DNA of 64,000 nt from the NCBI RefSeq assembly GCF_036373705.1, contig NC_089864.1, positions 10,057,501-10,121,500 of the forward strand. Reading direction: 5' to 3'. Below the pieces are notes generated by a model that worked only from the letters and a program-made list of their open reading frames with translations, had not been told where the DNA came from and made no database searches. Both the position numbers and the translations under genes were made by a program. This document shows positions 34,299 through 46,175 of this stretch, one piece after another. Every line of letters begins with the position of its first letter. The stretch's first letter is position 1. The stretch is from Amia ocellicauda. Taxonomy: Eukaryota; Chordata; Actinopteri; Amiiformes; Amiidae.

Positions 34299-37200
34299 TA
34301 TTGCTATGATAATAGTTTTAAAATTATTTATATAAAATTAAAACTATTAGATCATAGCCATACTTCATTTTGGCACTATAAGTAGAATAAATAAACAAAA
34401 AAGGCTTTGTTCTATATATAAAATGTCAATTTGTTTTTGAGAAACATTTGTACATAATTTATTTCCACAGTACTATTAAAGACAAAATAAATCTTTATTT
34501 CAAGCAAACTTATATTTAAGTGACCCCCCAGACATTAAAATATAATGTCTAACTTGTTAAAATCTGCTGTATGGCATTAAAAAACGAAAATGTAAAATGT
34601 GATTTTTTTTATCTTTATAAGATGTAAACTGTTTTTGAGTTAACTGTTTATTTGAAATTCCCTTGTAATTCTCCAAACTCTCCAAATTCTCCAAAATAGA
34701 CAAAGAAATCTTTTTTTAAAACTGTTTTTTAAAACTAAAGTTTGTGTTTTATTTCTGCTTTCTTATTTTCCTTTCCCTGATTGAGTTTATCTGAAGCAAC
34801 TTGCCAACTTGCATTCCATAACAATATAGTATATTATATTTTATTGTGGTAGCATATTTTCAAGAATACTTCTTTCACCTTTTTATCATTACCTTATGTT
34901 TTCTTGTAAGATCTTAGTTTATAATGATTTATAATCTATCAAAAATCCCCAAAATGTAATTGTAAACAATGTTGGGATGTTCAGAATACCTCTCCTCATG
35001 CATTGAGTTGATAACCAGGTGATGAAGATTTACAGCTCTTGTAGTTGTGATGTACCATGGTAAAAAGAAAAACATAGTATTGTTCACTGTGGTGAAAACG
35101 TGGTAAAATGTATTGTGTGGTGTAACATGCTAGAAAAAGTCACCGTAAAGTATCGTGTGATTTACATGGCAAGCTAAATTAACATTGAGACGACTTGAAT
35201 TGCATTTCCAGATATCTGGAAATATTGTGATTTATTTGGTTTGACTGAAACTTAATTATACTTAAATAACAAAGTCACAGTTTGCTGTTTTATCTTATTT
35301 ATAAAACATATCCCAAAAATATTTAATGACTTATTACGAAATGTATATTCCCACAATGTGTTTGTCTTTTGAAGAGCTATCCCGAAGAATAAATAGTAAT
35401 AAAAGGCATGCTTCGCTTCACCAGTAGGAGGCGCCAAAGTATTTTCCATATGAATAACTTTTGGACATAAATACTCAAGCTGAATGAAGTCTAATGATAA
35501 TGACTTTAACATATAGCCACCTGTTTCCATATAAAAGACTAACATGAGGATTATTTTTTATAAATATTTCTAAAATCCTGCTGAGCAGTATTAGGTGCTG
35601 CTTAGACCAAATTATGAAGTGCTGCTTTTATCTACAATGTGCACCATTGAGGGGCCCAGAAACTCAGATTGTACCTGTAATTATAACAATTGTAATTAGA
35701 CAATTACACAACACTGCAAGCATTATCACAGCACACACAAAAAAGAAAGGAATTAAGGTTTCTGCTGTCATTTTTGAATTCTTTTTAGACGGTTGCTTGC
35801 CATAGAGTTTTGATTTTACCATTGTAAGAAAGCAGACTTTTACAGCTTTGGATATGGACCTAAGTGAACAATAACATCAGTCTTGGCATGGATGCAATAC
35901 CACCATTTGGTTAGCTCTGGGCCATGGTTTGTGTTATGGAAGAAGTTAGAGTCTAGTTAGCAATACTGAGTGCTTTCCAGAATGCTTCTTGCATGATGGG
36001 CCCAATTTACATTTGGCTATCCCTTATGAAATCTGGCATCCTTTGCTGTCCCACCGGGTTGCCGATCCGGGCCTAAATGTATTCTGTCTGGGGAGGAAGG
36101 GAGGGGGGTGGGATCAATCTCTTGTACAGGAAGTGTGTTGAAGGAAAAGAGTGGAGTATTGCATTTAGATATACGTAACACCATCCTATTTGGCAAACTA
36201 TTGCTTCTGACATCACTGCTTATTGACAGCTTAGTTTTAAATATGATTTCATCGAAGATTGTGTACTCTTTGTGGATTTCTAGAACTTCTCAAGCCCATC
36301 ACTGGGGTACTTAACGAATGGACAGCATGGCAGTAACTATGCATATTTCTGTAGCACCTGTTATACTTTCATGTGCAAACTACTGAAGATAACCTGCAAA
36401 GAGTCTCTGCATGCTTAGTTTCCATAGCATAGAGCTCTATGTGGCTGCAACATTAAAGTTGTTATGTCGAATGTGAAAACTGTCAGCTGTGGCTGAGACC
36501 AGTACAAGATAGGGAAGTAAAATATTTACCTCAAGATCCACATGGAGTCATTTTGTAAAGGTGGAACCCAAGCCGTGTCTCCCTGAAAAGTCTGAAGTCT
36601 AACACAGTAAGGGGCTGTTGAAGTTTTGGTTAAAAGTAATATTTCTTGCTTTCTGCTTATTGTAAAATATATTTGTTGTCTTGTTACTTGTATAGAGCTT
36701 GAAATACCATTAGGTGCATTGGAAATAATTGTACACAGTCCTGATATGTTAGCCTGCTTTTGGAATTCTAACTTTCTGATATACAATTTATAGTATGTAT
36801 AGGTTAGACATGGTTCAGTTTCACATTAATTAATATTTGTGTTTAGTTTAAAAGGCACAAGGGAACAACCTCTTGTTATTTGTGAACTAGATCATTGTAT
36901 ATTATACCTAAGATGCGTTTTGGTTGTTTAATGGGCAGTTTAACTCATTTGGTACGATGTAACAAAAGTGTACAAAAACTGAAAAGGTACCAAACAGATT
37001 TAAGCAATTGAGGGAATATGAACTTTGCTTCCAAGTCCAACAGACAAATGAGGTTCATCTGTGACCACAAAACGGATGTAGGAGGAAGTTGGCTCTGCAT
37101 TGCTTGGATGTTTGATTAACATATGAAGTAGAAAAACTGCCAGAAGCCATCAGTCTCTATAATGTCTTTATGCGATGAAGACACCATACGGTCTAGAATT

Positions 37201-38857
37201 TCTACAATTACAGCAAGTTCAAACAGGGAACCACATGGCCTGCCACTGTAAGAAAAGTGATGGGGTTAAGATTTCAGTAATTGTTATTTAAAGTGCAACT
37301 ATCGCAGTTTCTAAAAATAATTATCATGTCTGCGTGGGTTGTTAGGAATGTGCTAGTAATATCTGTGATTTGTTTTTTCTGTTCAATTCTATCATATGAG
37401 CAACATTTAAAAGTTGAACAGATTTGTCCAAGTTTTTCCAGATTTTTTCGATCTTCAACGTCTGGAGGCGTGGGCTTCAGGTATGTCATATGTAAAGGCC
37501 TTCATCCAGTCATGGTTTGATCAGATCTGGTAAGGATGATAATTTGTGTTTATATATGACTTTTCAGCCTGATGATAATAGTGTATTTTTGATTCAGATC
37601 CTTTCTTTCAAAGTAGACATTTGTTTATTATATGGGCATGTCCATAAGAGGCTTTAAAACATGTTCTCAAACCTTGACATGATTGTTTTATAAATAACTC
37701 ATTTCCTATTTAGGTATACCGGTAGTTTTATTTTTCTTTCTTACCTTTTCTTTTGTAGAGCCAGTGTGGTCATACCCTGGCAGTATTTCCCTGAAGATCC
37801 TTAGAAAGCCAGATCAGTTTAATTTATTTTTATTTTCACATTCCTATCTGATGACATCATTTTGTGTGGGATTAATTTTCATGCAATACATTTCTCTGTA
37901 GCACATTGGCAGCCTGTTCCCAGATCAAATACTAATCAATCTCAAATCACTCGCACCCATATGGTTTGTAAGCCATGATTTAAGTAGCGCTACTAAATCA
38001 ATACCTATTTACTCACGCGTGCATATGATGATGCCAAGGACTTCCACCGTTTGGATATGAAGGCTAGATTTGTTAAGATGGTGATGTAGGCATGGAAAGG
38101 CTATACATAATCAAAACAAGGCCCCAATCCTTTATCCCACACTACTGTTATTATTATTTAACAGAAATAAAGCATGTTCAACATTGATAGAAATATAATC
38201 CCATCCATGGTACATCATTTGTAATGTGGTGGAAAAGTCAGGGTTTAGCTTTTAATAACAAATGTCCTATTTGTCTGGCAGGTGTGAACTCACTTGCTCC
38301 CTAATGCTTAAAAGGTGTTGTTTCAGGCAATTTATATTTCCTCCACAAGTTCACGGCCGTAGGAAGGAAGCAAGTGATACACCCTTGCAAACAGGCCCTT
38401 TCACAGCTTCTCATGTCACTTTTTTTGTTGTTGTATTTAATAAAAACGCCATTGGCAAAGGAGATATTTTTATAAGGGGTTATAAATGAGAGGTCATGGC
38501 ATTTTTTCACAATTAACACGGACAGAACAGGGCTTTTGGTGGACATTTGAGTTCCTATGTACTTCGGGTCTGCGTCAGTTCCTGCGTTTCCCAGTTTTAT
38601 GCCTTTGCTATCGGCCGTGTCCCTGCCAAGCTTGAATTCAGCTCAGAGGAAATGAGGGCATTCAGGAAATGTGCTAAAGACAAGCCTGAATTTTCACTGC
38701 ACCATTTGACACCTTAATTAAACTTACAGGACATAAAGTGTCACCTTTTTGGTACTTTAGGGTATTTAACTTGACTGAGTAGCCTTTATGCGTACTTTTT
38801 TTCCAAATTAAAATATAGATTAAAGAGTGTTATTTATTTACACCCTTCAGGGGGTAC
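34299..38857. other. AT-rich non-coding stretch
   Basis: No coding exon or known repeat was supported. It may be intergenic DNA or intron. A CCTATTTAGG box at 37,705-37,714 fits the SRF (CArG) consensus, but such a match is expected by chance in DNA of this length and composition. Confidence 0.55.
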
Positions 38858-39106
38858 AATGGATGGCATAGTGATGCACTGGTGGCCGGCTTTGGGTGTC
38901 TGCATGTGTGGCGTTGACATGTTCTCCCTGTGACCTCGTGGGTTTCCTCTGGGTGCTCAGTGTTTCCTCCCACATCCCAAAGACATGCTGACTAGGTTGA
39001 TTGACGAATCTACATTATCCTGTAGTAGTTCTGGGAGTGTGTGTGTGTGTGTGTGTTAGTGTTGCCCTGCTGTGTAGGGGCGTCCCGCCCAGGGTATAAC
39101 AGTGTC
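38858..39106 (+). mobile_element. Old SINE fragment (DANA/HE1/V-SINE-like)
   Basis: The stretch contains ATGTTCTCCCTGTG, GTGGGTTTCCTCTGGGTGCT, TTTCCTCCCACATCCCAAAG and ACATGCTGACTAGGTTGATT in order. This is the conserved core shared by several tRNA-derived fish SINEs. A degraded tRNA-like head precedes it (from about 38,858). A (GT)n run at 39,037-39,056 and a GGGCGTCCCGCCCAGGGT tail follow. It is heavily mutated. Confidence 0.7.
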
Positions 39107-42100
39107 AGAGTTATTAAGAAAAGGCTTACTTTCCTCCCGGGGTTTGTGCATATTATAATGGACACCTGGAGTATGGTTGTGTCTTTCCTTACATCACAGG
39201 TGTGAAATTACCTGGTTGATTGTAAAATGTTTTCCATCTTTTCACCCTTTCACTCTTTCTTCATTCCATGTCTTTCACAAGAAGTGGTACCTCGGTTGCT
39301 CTGCAAAATGCTTCAAAATGTATGAAGGAGGCTTTGGCATATTCCCATTTCTTTACTGGAGTGGATTGTGAATAAGTGCCTGTCAGTCCATTTAAACACA
39401 TTCCATCATACTTCAATCACTTGGTTTTATTTGTATTTTAAGACAAGTTACAACTCTGGAGATCTTTATTTGAACTATAAACATTATTGGATAATTAGGA
39501 CATAATCAAACAATATTGCTGGCATTTTAGTCAAGCACTAAATTCAGTTTTACAGTGTCTCATTAATTTGTTAAAATAGCTATAGATTAATCTAAGAAAC
39601 ATAACTTTTACCATTTTAACATTTACCAGGAATGTGTCTGGAGTAGAAGCATGTATGATTTAAACAGCCGAATGCAATTTGTGACCATTTTTGGAGTATA
39701 CTTCAAACCAGCGGCAAGTTCTTAGTGTGCACTTCTGATTCTACTCTGTGCCTGTTATTGTGTTACTGTATTTTAAATATATCAATTTAAAAGTCAATAT
39801 GAATCATTTAAGCTTCTTTTTCAGTTTTAATCTGCCAAGCTCCTTGATCTTAAAATCTCAGTTCTAGATACAACAGATAGTCTTATACGTTTATAAGCAG
39901 GCTGTGCACTACAATGAAACAACCTCACCAGCAGAGCGACAAATCTGCTATGCCGACAGACATCCCTGAAGCGCAGGATGGTTGTTTGGATGCATTTGAT
40001 TTGACAGGGGCTTCATTAAGCAGGCAATGAATTGTATAAACATCCTGCAGCCTGATAAAACCTCATCTTGCCAGTATGGCACATGGATGAGAGACAGCAT
40101 AGCATATAGCATGAGTGTCTGTAAGAGATTTTACTCCAAAGTTTACCTCCGACGTTCACTTTGGGAACTATTGTACGGAAGTGGAAAAGCGCCACACAAA
40201 CTGCAAAGCATGAGAAATTACAGTGTTAAACTGACTCCCTATCAAAATGTGTCAGACAATATGTCCCTTTTACGAATGCCTGAGTGCAGAGACTGAAATG
40301 GAATTAAAATGTACTGCATCAAATATAATATATAGAATTGGAAAACTCAATGTCTATCTTTAGAATTGGACAGAAAAGTCTCACTCTGGAAGTGCACATA
40401 ATAGTGCGGTGTATCATTTGTCACATACTTTTAGATATTATCTCAAATAGCACTAAATAACATTAACTGCATTATATATATATTATTTATATATATAATT
40501 TGGAAGGCTACTATTTAATTTTCATTGTGATGGATGTCTCAAGTGGTATACAACTAACTGCTACCAGATGCAATTCACAGTTCCCATGGTAACACAAAAT
40601 AAAAACAAGTAACATAGTCAAGCCCAGGAAAGATTTGAACAGAGAAAGTCTGTCCTTAACGAATCAACAAAATGGCCAAAAATAAATGGGAAGGTACAAA
40701 CCATAGTTGAGAACTGCACAATTGTTTAGAAGAAAACTAGAAATGCTAATTCCAAATGTTACTATGAAATATGATCCGTGTCTATAGTATCTGAAGGAGT
40801 ACAGAATTCTCCCTGTTTCATTCTGGTTTTATTTTTAAGTAAATAATACTTTTTTTTTTTTTAACAGCTATGCAAATCATATTACACCACTTGAACCCAG
40901 AACAGTGTTGTCTGATCCTCAGCAAAGTTTGAAAGAATGACATCTTACTCTGAGCTACTATAATTAATTATTCACTGAATTAGAATGTCAATATATATTT
41001 GGATCCTTTTTGACAATATTTAATGGTCTGTAGTGTTCAGTAAGATGATCTTATGAGATACTGGATGGGAAGCACATCTTTAGCTGGTGCTTGAGAGTCA
41101 GTAACCAGGAATAAAAACTTGTTTCCCCTTAGTTTACCTCTTAAGTATTCCTTGGCTTTAAAGGTATTGAAAATAGTAACACAGCCCTTGAGAAACACTG
41201 GTGTATTTATTACTTAAGTAAGGTAATACTTCAGACGTTTAATGCCACAGCTACAGACCCACTTCTGAGGAGAGTATCCTTGCTTTTGGCAACTAGGTGC
41301 AGCAACTCCTTTCTGTTCTCTCCTCTTTACAAGAGCGTTCACTCTGAACACGCATCCTTCCTGGACAGCTCATACAGAAGTGTGTGTAATGCAATATTTC
41401 TTAAAACACATACATACAGCTTCATTACATCACTAAACACATCACTAATACTACATATGAAAGCACAGTATTTCTATTTTTACCTCTGTTAACCAAGACG
41501 CCCCACTGAGATTAAGATCTGCCTTTTTAATTCTAAATATGGTGCAGGGAAGATAAATAGTTATGTTGTATTCTATAACCAGTTTCGGGATGTGGCCATA
41601 ACACTGGAGTTAACGATCTAATTAATGCTGCAGTTAATTAGAAAAGCATATTCCAAAACCTGTAAAAAAGGGAAACCGTAATTTAAGATACACAGAAAAG
41701 ACTTTAGGGAGATGGAAGATGGAAAATGTAAATGGTGTGTACTTTTTTTAACATTTGGTTAATCCCAGTTGGCTTTCATTTTCCAGAAAATATATTTAGG
41801 TGTAATATTTGGTGGGCTTCCCTTCAGTAATCTGAAGTGTAACTGTTGCGTCTCTTAGAAAAGTGTTCCCTTAAACGTATTCCTTACATAGACAATGCCA
41901 GAATGTTTACTCTAAATTACACTCAGGGTTACCAGAGTTACCATCACAATGCAACGCAGCCCGACTCTATTTATACAAAGATGTCCCTCCTCACACACTG
42001 CTGATTGGTGAAGCCGGCGCGTTTGCCAAATATGTCCAAAGGTGTTATTGCTTACTCTGTTCATATGAGGCTCGGGAGTTTTTATAAACCAATCAATTCC

Positions 42101-43288
42101 AAAGGAACATATGTCATGAGGTCAGTTGATAAATATAGCCCAAACAATGCTATTAACAGCCAAAATAACACAATAAAAAGGTTGCTACCAACTTCTAAAC
42201 ATTCAAAGTCTTGAATAATCCTGTTTTTAATATTAAACTGTATGCGTCACATTTTTAGAAATGGATTAGATGTAATACTTTGGTGTTAATGAGACATAAA
42301 GCCTATTTGAAGAATCTCTGTTGCTGCAGTTCTAACTTTGTAAATGAGAAATCGCTGTTAATTAGTTATCACATTTGATTAATTAATCGTTTTCAGTTTG
42401 ATTCCCAGTGTTTGTTTTATGCTGATTCTCCCCCCCCCCCCCCCAAGAAAAGTGTGTTCCCCCTGTTTTGGAATTTGAACTTCAGCTCATCTTAGTCACC
42501 AACTGATGTGTGATGAAAATTGAAAGCAGATGTGCCTCATGATATCTCCGAACCTTTTCGAACAGTCTTTAATCTTGTTATGCTCGCATGTTTTCTACAG
42601 GCATGAGTACCACTATTCTGTACTCTGGTTTATTGCACTACATTAACCTACCTTTGGTGACTGGAGGGTACCTGACTTTTAAGTCTCGTGACATTAACCA
42701 ACCGTTAAAAAACAACAACATAGAAGTAGAAATGATGTTGTGCATACTTATGAATGTATATCCACTGTGCCAAAATAAAATGAGTCATCAGGCAGTGCTA
42801 AACAATGAATAAAGTGGGGCAAAACTGCAGTCCCTATTCTCTAAACAGCACCATGATTCTGTATTTTGTGTCAATTCTTTAAATAAAAGAAATAAGGACT
42901 CCATTAAATAAATCTCCTCTTAAAACATGTATCACAAACTGTAAACAAAACAGCCTCAGAGCAAAATACAACACGATTTCAGTCAGTTAATTATTAATAG
43001 CAATTCACAGAAAAAATAAATACTTTATAACATATATGTGTCTGTGTTTGTATTTGTGGGGGGGGGCACTAGAAATCTAATGCACAATAAACAGACTGAA
43101 GAATATTTGCTGTTGAGAAACAAGAATAACACATTAATAAGAAGCGCTTGTTAAATGGAAACATACCATCAATTGCTCGCACGGGCTTGCGGTGTAATGC
43201 AAACACTGTAATTTAAACAACATGGCACTGGTCATTCAGATTGAAAGGAAAACATTAGGGATGTTGATTTGTTTTCCCGTCAACCCAG
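39107..43288. other. AT-rich non-coding stretch
   Basis: No gene was recognised. It contains a run of 15 C at 42,430-42,444 and a CCATTTTTGG box (39,685-39,694) that fits the SRF consensus. Nothing else is supported. Confidence 0.55.
42430..42444. repeat. Poly-C run
   Basis: Fifteen consecutive C on the plus strand, unusual in this AT-rich surrounding. Confidence 0.95.
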
Positions 43289-43407
43289 GAGAAGAGAAAA
43301 AAGGTGAATTGAAGAAGCGCCTTAGGGAACAAAGGAACAAACAAAAGAGCATACTGAAAACTGAAGAGAAAAGAGCAGATCTAAGTTACAATCTACCATC
43401 CCCTCAG
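43289..43407 (+). other. Exon-like open segment of unknown gene
   Basis: A 119-bp stretch open in one frame is bounded by a convincing acceptor (TTTGTTTTCCCGTCAACCCAG, ending 43,288) and a weaker donor (CCCCTCAG/GTAGAA, 43,408). It encodes a highly charged, helix-forming peptide (EEKKGELKKRLREQRNKQKS, then ILKTEEKRADLSYNLPSPQ). I do not recognise the gene. Lys/Arg/Glu-rich helices occur in caldesmon and troponin T, both of which could lie near this locus, but I see no motif that identifies either. It may equally be a chance open frame. Confidence 0.3.
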
Positions 43408-43904
43408 GTAGAAATATTCGTTTTTTTTATTCAAAACTGATTTTGGCTTCCTTGCATTTCTTTGGCTCTGATTTCTACAGCACTGTTCTTCAAGTGGATT
43501 TTCACTTTATGACAGATATACTGTAAATGTGTACTGTAATACATGCTAATGAGTAAACTCTTTAAAGCAAATTACAAAATTATTAATTTCAAATATTCTC
43601 AATCAATTTCTATCACTCGGTTTTGTAAGAATTAATTCAGTGCAAGATTCACAATATCAGAAAAGCCATTCTGGAATGCATTCTGGAATCCCCAATTAAT
43701 CTCTTGAGATGTTTTTGCTGCAATCTTAGAATAAACAACTGAATTCTTCTATGGGATTATGGTCAGAACACTGAGAAGAGCATAATATGTTTGACATCAT
43801 CTGGTTCTGGTGAACCTTGTTAGAACAGAGAGATGGATTGATTTCAAAGTCTTCCCGGGTACTTTATCCCACAAACCTGGTCCACCCAATGGAGACGTGG
43901 AAGT

Positions 43905-43985
43905 AGACATTCCAGCCAGATAACGATCCAAAGCAGACTCGCACATCTACAACCAAATGGTTATAGGAGCGTAAAATCAACATTC
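43905..43985 (+). pseudogene. Fragment of a Tc1-type transposase
   Basis: One frame reads TFQPDNDPKQTRTSTTKWL followed by a stop and ERKIN. This matches the Tc1 transposase segment around the second catalytic Asp (DNDPK). An in-frame stop occurs just before TFQ and another after WL. Terminal repeats were not found; flanking sequence from about 43,680 to 44,160 may belong to the same relic. Confidence 0.7.
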
Positions 43986-44902
43986 TTGATTAATCATAAA
44001 GATCTGCAGGCTTTCATCCAATAGGACACTTCTAGTAAGGACTGAAAGAAGCTGTTCACAAGTGCAAGCCACTCAAACTGAAGGTGCTGGAGAAGATGCA
44101 TGGAGATCTTCAAAAGCTACAGCGCTGCCATCAAGGAGAAAGAAACAGTGACTGAGTAGTGGGTTGGAGTTTTGAACACTGATTCAGCCTAGAGGACATG
44201 GTAAAGATTTAATTTGATTGAACTGGGGTAAACAGGGGGATGTGTAAAGTTTGGCCCTGATTTCTATGGAGTGGCAGTCCAACGTTCACACACACACAGT
44301 CCTAATTCAGTTCAATCAACAGAAAACTGCCTCAGCTGAATCAGTTTTCAGCATGTTGTGGTAATCATAGCTTCATTTACACCGCTTCCGTAGGTGGTGG
44401 TGTTGTGAAAGCTGAGGGAAATGGTCCTTCGAAATGTAACCATCTGTGTTTTATGAAAGCCAGCGCATCTTAGAGCTTTATTGGAACAAAAGCCACACCC
44501 CAGAGATCTGCAGCACCCCCGAAAATGGGCAAGCTGTCTATTGTAATTTAAGCATTCAATAGGGGGGTTCATTTTTGGTTCGCATTATACATTCCTTTAT
44601 AAAAATGAGAAGCATCACTCACTGTTCTGCAGTTTCCCTTTGTGCTGAGACTCATCCAAAATGATCATTGTTTTAGGTATGGTGGCTAGACAAAGAACAA
44701 CTGTGCTACTGTGCTTTTCCACGCTGGGCTCGAGAACACTGGCTCCATTGTTGTTGCAGAAACACAAGATTCAAGATTCAGGTTTTTAGACAGACACCAC
44801 AAGAGAACAAAAATACACACTGATCAAAACTATCTATATATAATAAGACTATAGCTTCACTGAATACCAAGTCATATCCAGCAAAAGACATACATAAAAA
44901 AA

Positions 44903-44934
<32 letters not shown>

Positions 44935-45147
44935 TTTAGCACACATATTTCGGCATTGATCGGTGTCAACATCATCGTCCCCTTTTCATTCATTCTTCAG
45001 CACATTTTCTTATTTTCTTTTTCCTCCCTTAAGTGTTCAAACAGACAGCCCCCACCCCCCCACCCCAACCCCCTTTTCGCCAAGATTAACATTTCATATG
45101 ATTGTTCCTGACAGAGGATTTACTTTCAGAGGCCCCGTGAAGGATAA
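43986..45147. other. Non-coding stretch before the promoter-like region
   Basis: No supported gene. A (CA)n tract lies at 44,904-44,929, and C-rich sequence at about 45,050-45,072. Confidence 0.55.
44904..44929. repeat. (CA)n microsatellite
   Basis: Thirteen uninterrupted CA units. Confidence 0.95.
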
Positions 45148-45157
45148 CCAAAAAAGG
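45148..45157 (+). promoter_or_regulatory. CArG (SRF) box upstream of the putative exon
   Basis: CCAAAAAAGG fits CC(A/T)6GG and lies about 300-390 bp upstream of the first-exon-like sequence ending at 45,543. A CArG-like element in a similar position is known to drive the smooth-muscle caldesmon promoter in chicken. If the nearby exon belongs to cald1, this site is a good candidate regulator. Taken alone it could be chance. Confidence 0.35.
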
Positions 45158-45399
45158 GCATGTTGCAAGACATTTTTGGCAGCATGCTCAAACTTTAAGA
45201 GCCTTTTAGGTCTTGGTTTTTGTTTGTTTTTTACAATCTGATGAAGGACTAGTGGAGCAGGCCAGTGGAATGACAGGCATGTTCTCCTAACCCACCTTGG
45301 GGTAAGAGCGGCTATGGGCTGGTATTAGACTAGACCCCGGACAATGCATCCCAGTGGTTGCCAGCTGTAAACATAAGAGAGATGTGTTGAATGGTTTTT

Positions 45400-45543
45400 T
45401 GAAAGGGAGGGGCTAAGGCAAGCCTGTCGTTTTATTGAATAGGGCTCAGACTGTAGTGCTATTGCGCGTCTGCTGGCTCCTGTGTCCCTCTCGGTTGCTT
45501 TCTTAGGTGTTCAAAACAAAAGCGCACATCGCCAGCTGTTCAG
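45400..45543 (+). promoter_or_regulatory. Putative promoter and non-coding first exon (cald1 candidate)
   Basis: A GC-box-like GGGAGGGGCTAAGG (45,405-45,418) and an AT-rich TTTTATTGAATAGGG (45,430-45,444) precede a CpG-containing stretch (TATTGCGCGTCTGCTGGCTC). That stretch ends in a strong donor, CAGCTGTTCAG/GTAAGC, at 45,543. This looks like a non-coding first exon on the plus strand. Human gene order (BPGM then CALD1, same orientation) makes cald1 the most likely owner, but no caldesmon coding exon is inside the window. Confidence 0.45.
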
Positions 45544-46036
45544 GTAAGCTGCATTATTCATAAGCCTTCTTGAGGTTGGACATTGCCTCCTGTCGTGGTA
45601 GACGATTCATAAAGTGGGGCAGTGTGCGGTCCTTTTCATAGTATAGCCGGCTATGTATTTTAAACCAAACAGATGTAGGGCATACGGATGCATTGAATTA
45701 TTCTACACGGTTACATGCATCCAGGCGATGATCTCACAGACAGATGTGCACAGGTCGTATCGGGTGCTCTAGTTCTGTGTAAGCTTTAAATCGGCTTTAA
45801 ATCACAAGAGTTGCAGGGTGTGTGATGAGATGTGTCTGTCTTGTATCCATTGTTCATGTGCAGGGATGGTTTAGGACGAGTGGCCAAAGTCGAAGAAAGC
45901 ATGCGTTGCTGTACGAGAGACTTTTGGTTGCTGTTTGTTTGTGGTGTTTAACGTTATGGGATATCCTTTGCATCACTAAAATGACTTACACCCAGGGTTA
46001 CTGCTGGCTGATGGCGGAAACTTGGTGAGATGCAAG

Positions 46037-46175
46037 TATAAAAATGTAACTCAGTTTTGGAGTTAGCACTGAGAGAGTGTGTGAGAGAGGGAGAGGGAGA
46101 TGGACGAGAAGTCAAGGTGTCTCAAAGTTGCAATGTCTTGGTTTCTGGCAGAGCTTTGCAGAAGTGCCTGGTTTG
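46037..46175 (+). other. Putative TATA-driven first coding exon, product unknown
   Basis: A TATAAAAA box at 46,037-46,044 is followed about 30 bp later by a plausible start (near 46,070). An ATG at 46,100 has G at -3 and +4. The frame runs 25 codons (MDEKSRCLKVAMSWFLAELC, then RSAWF) into the donor TTTG/GTAAGATT at 46,176. The arrangement is that of an alternative first coding exon. It matches no N-terminus I know, including the known caldesmon starts. It could be a lineage-specific alternative start for the same gene as the exon ending at 45,543, or chance. Confidence 0.35.

Noticed and set aside
37705..39694. Additional CArG boxes at 37,705 and 39,685 as evidence for a smooth-muscle locus
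   Set aside because: About two matches are expected by chance in 30 kb of this composition, so the extra sites add little.
43289..43407. Assignment of the exon-like segment to troponin T
   Set aside because: It only shares Lys/Glu-rich character and an IL pair in a similar place; flanking conserved troponin T residues are absent.
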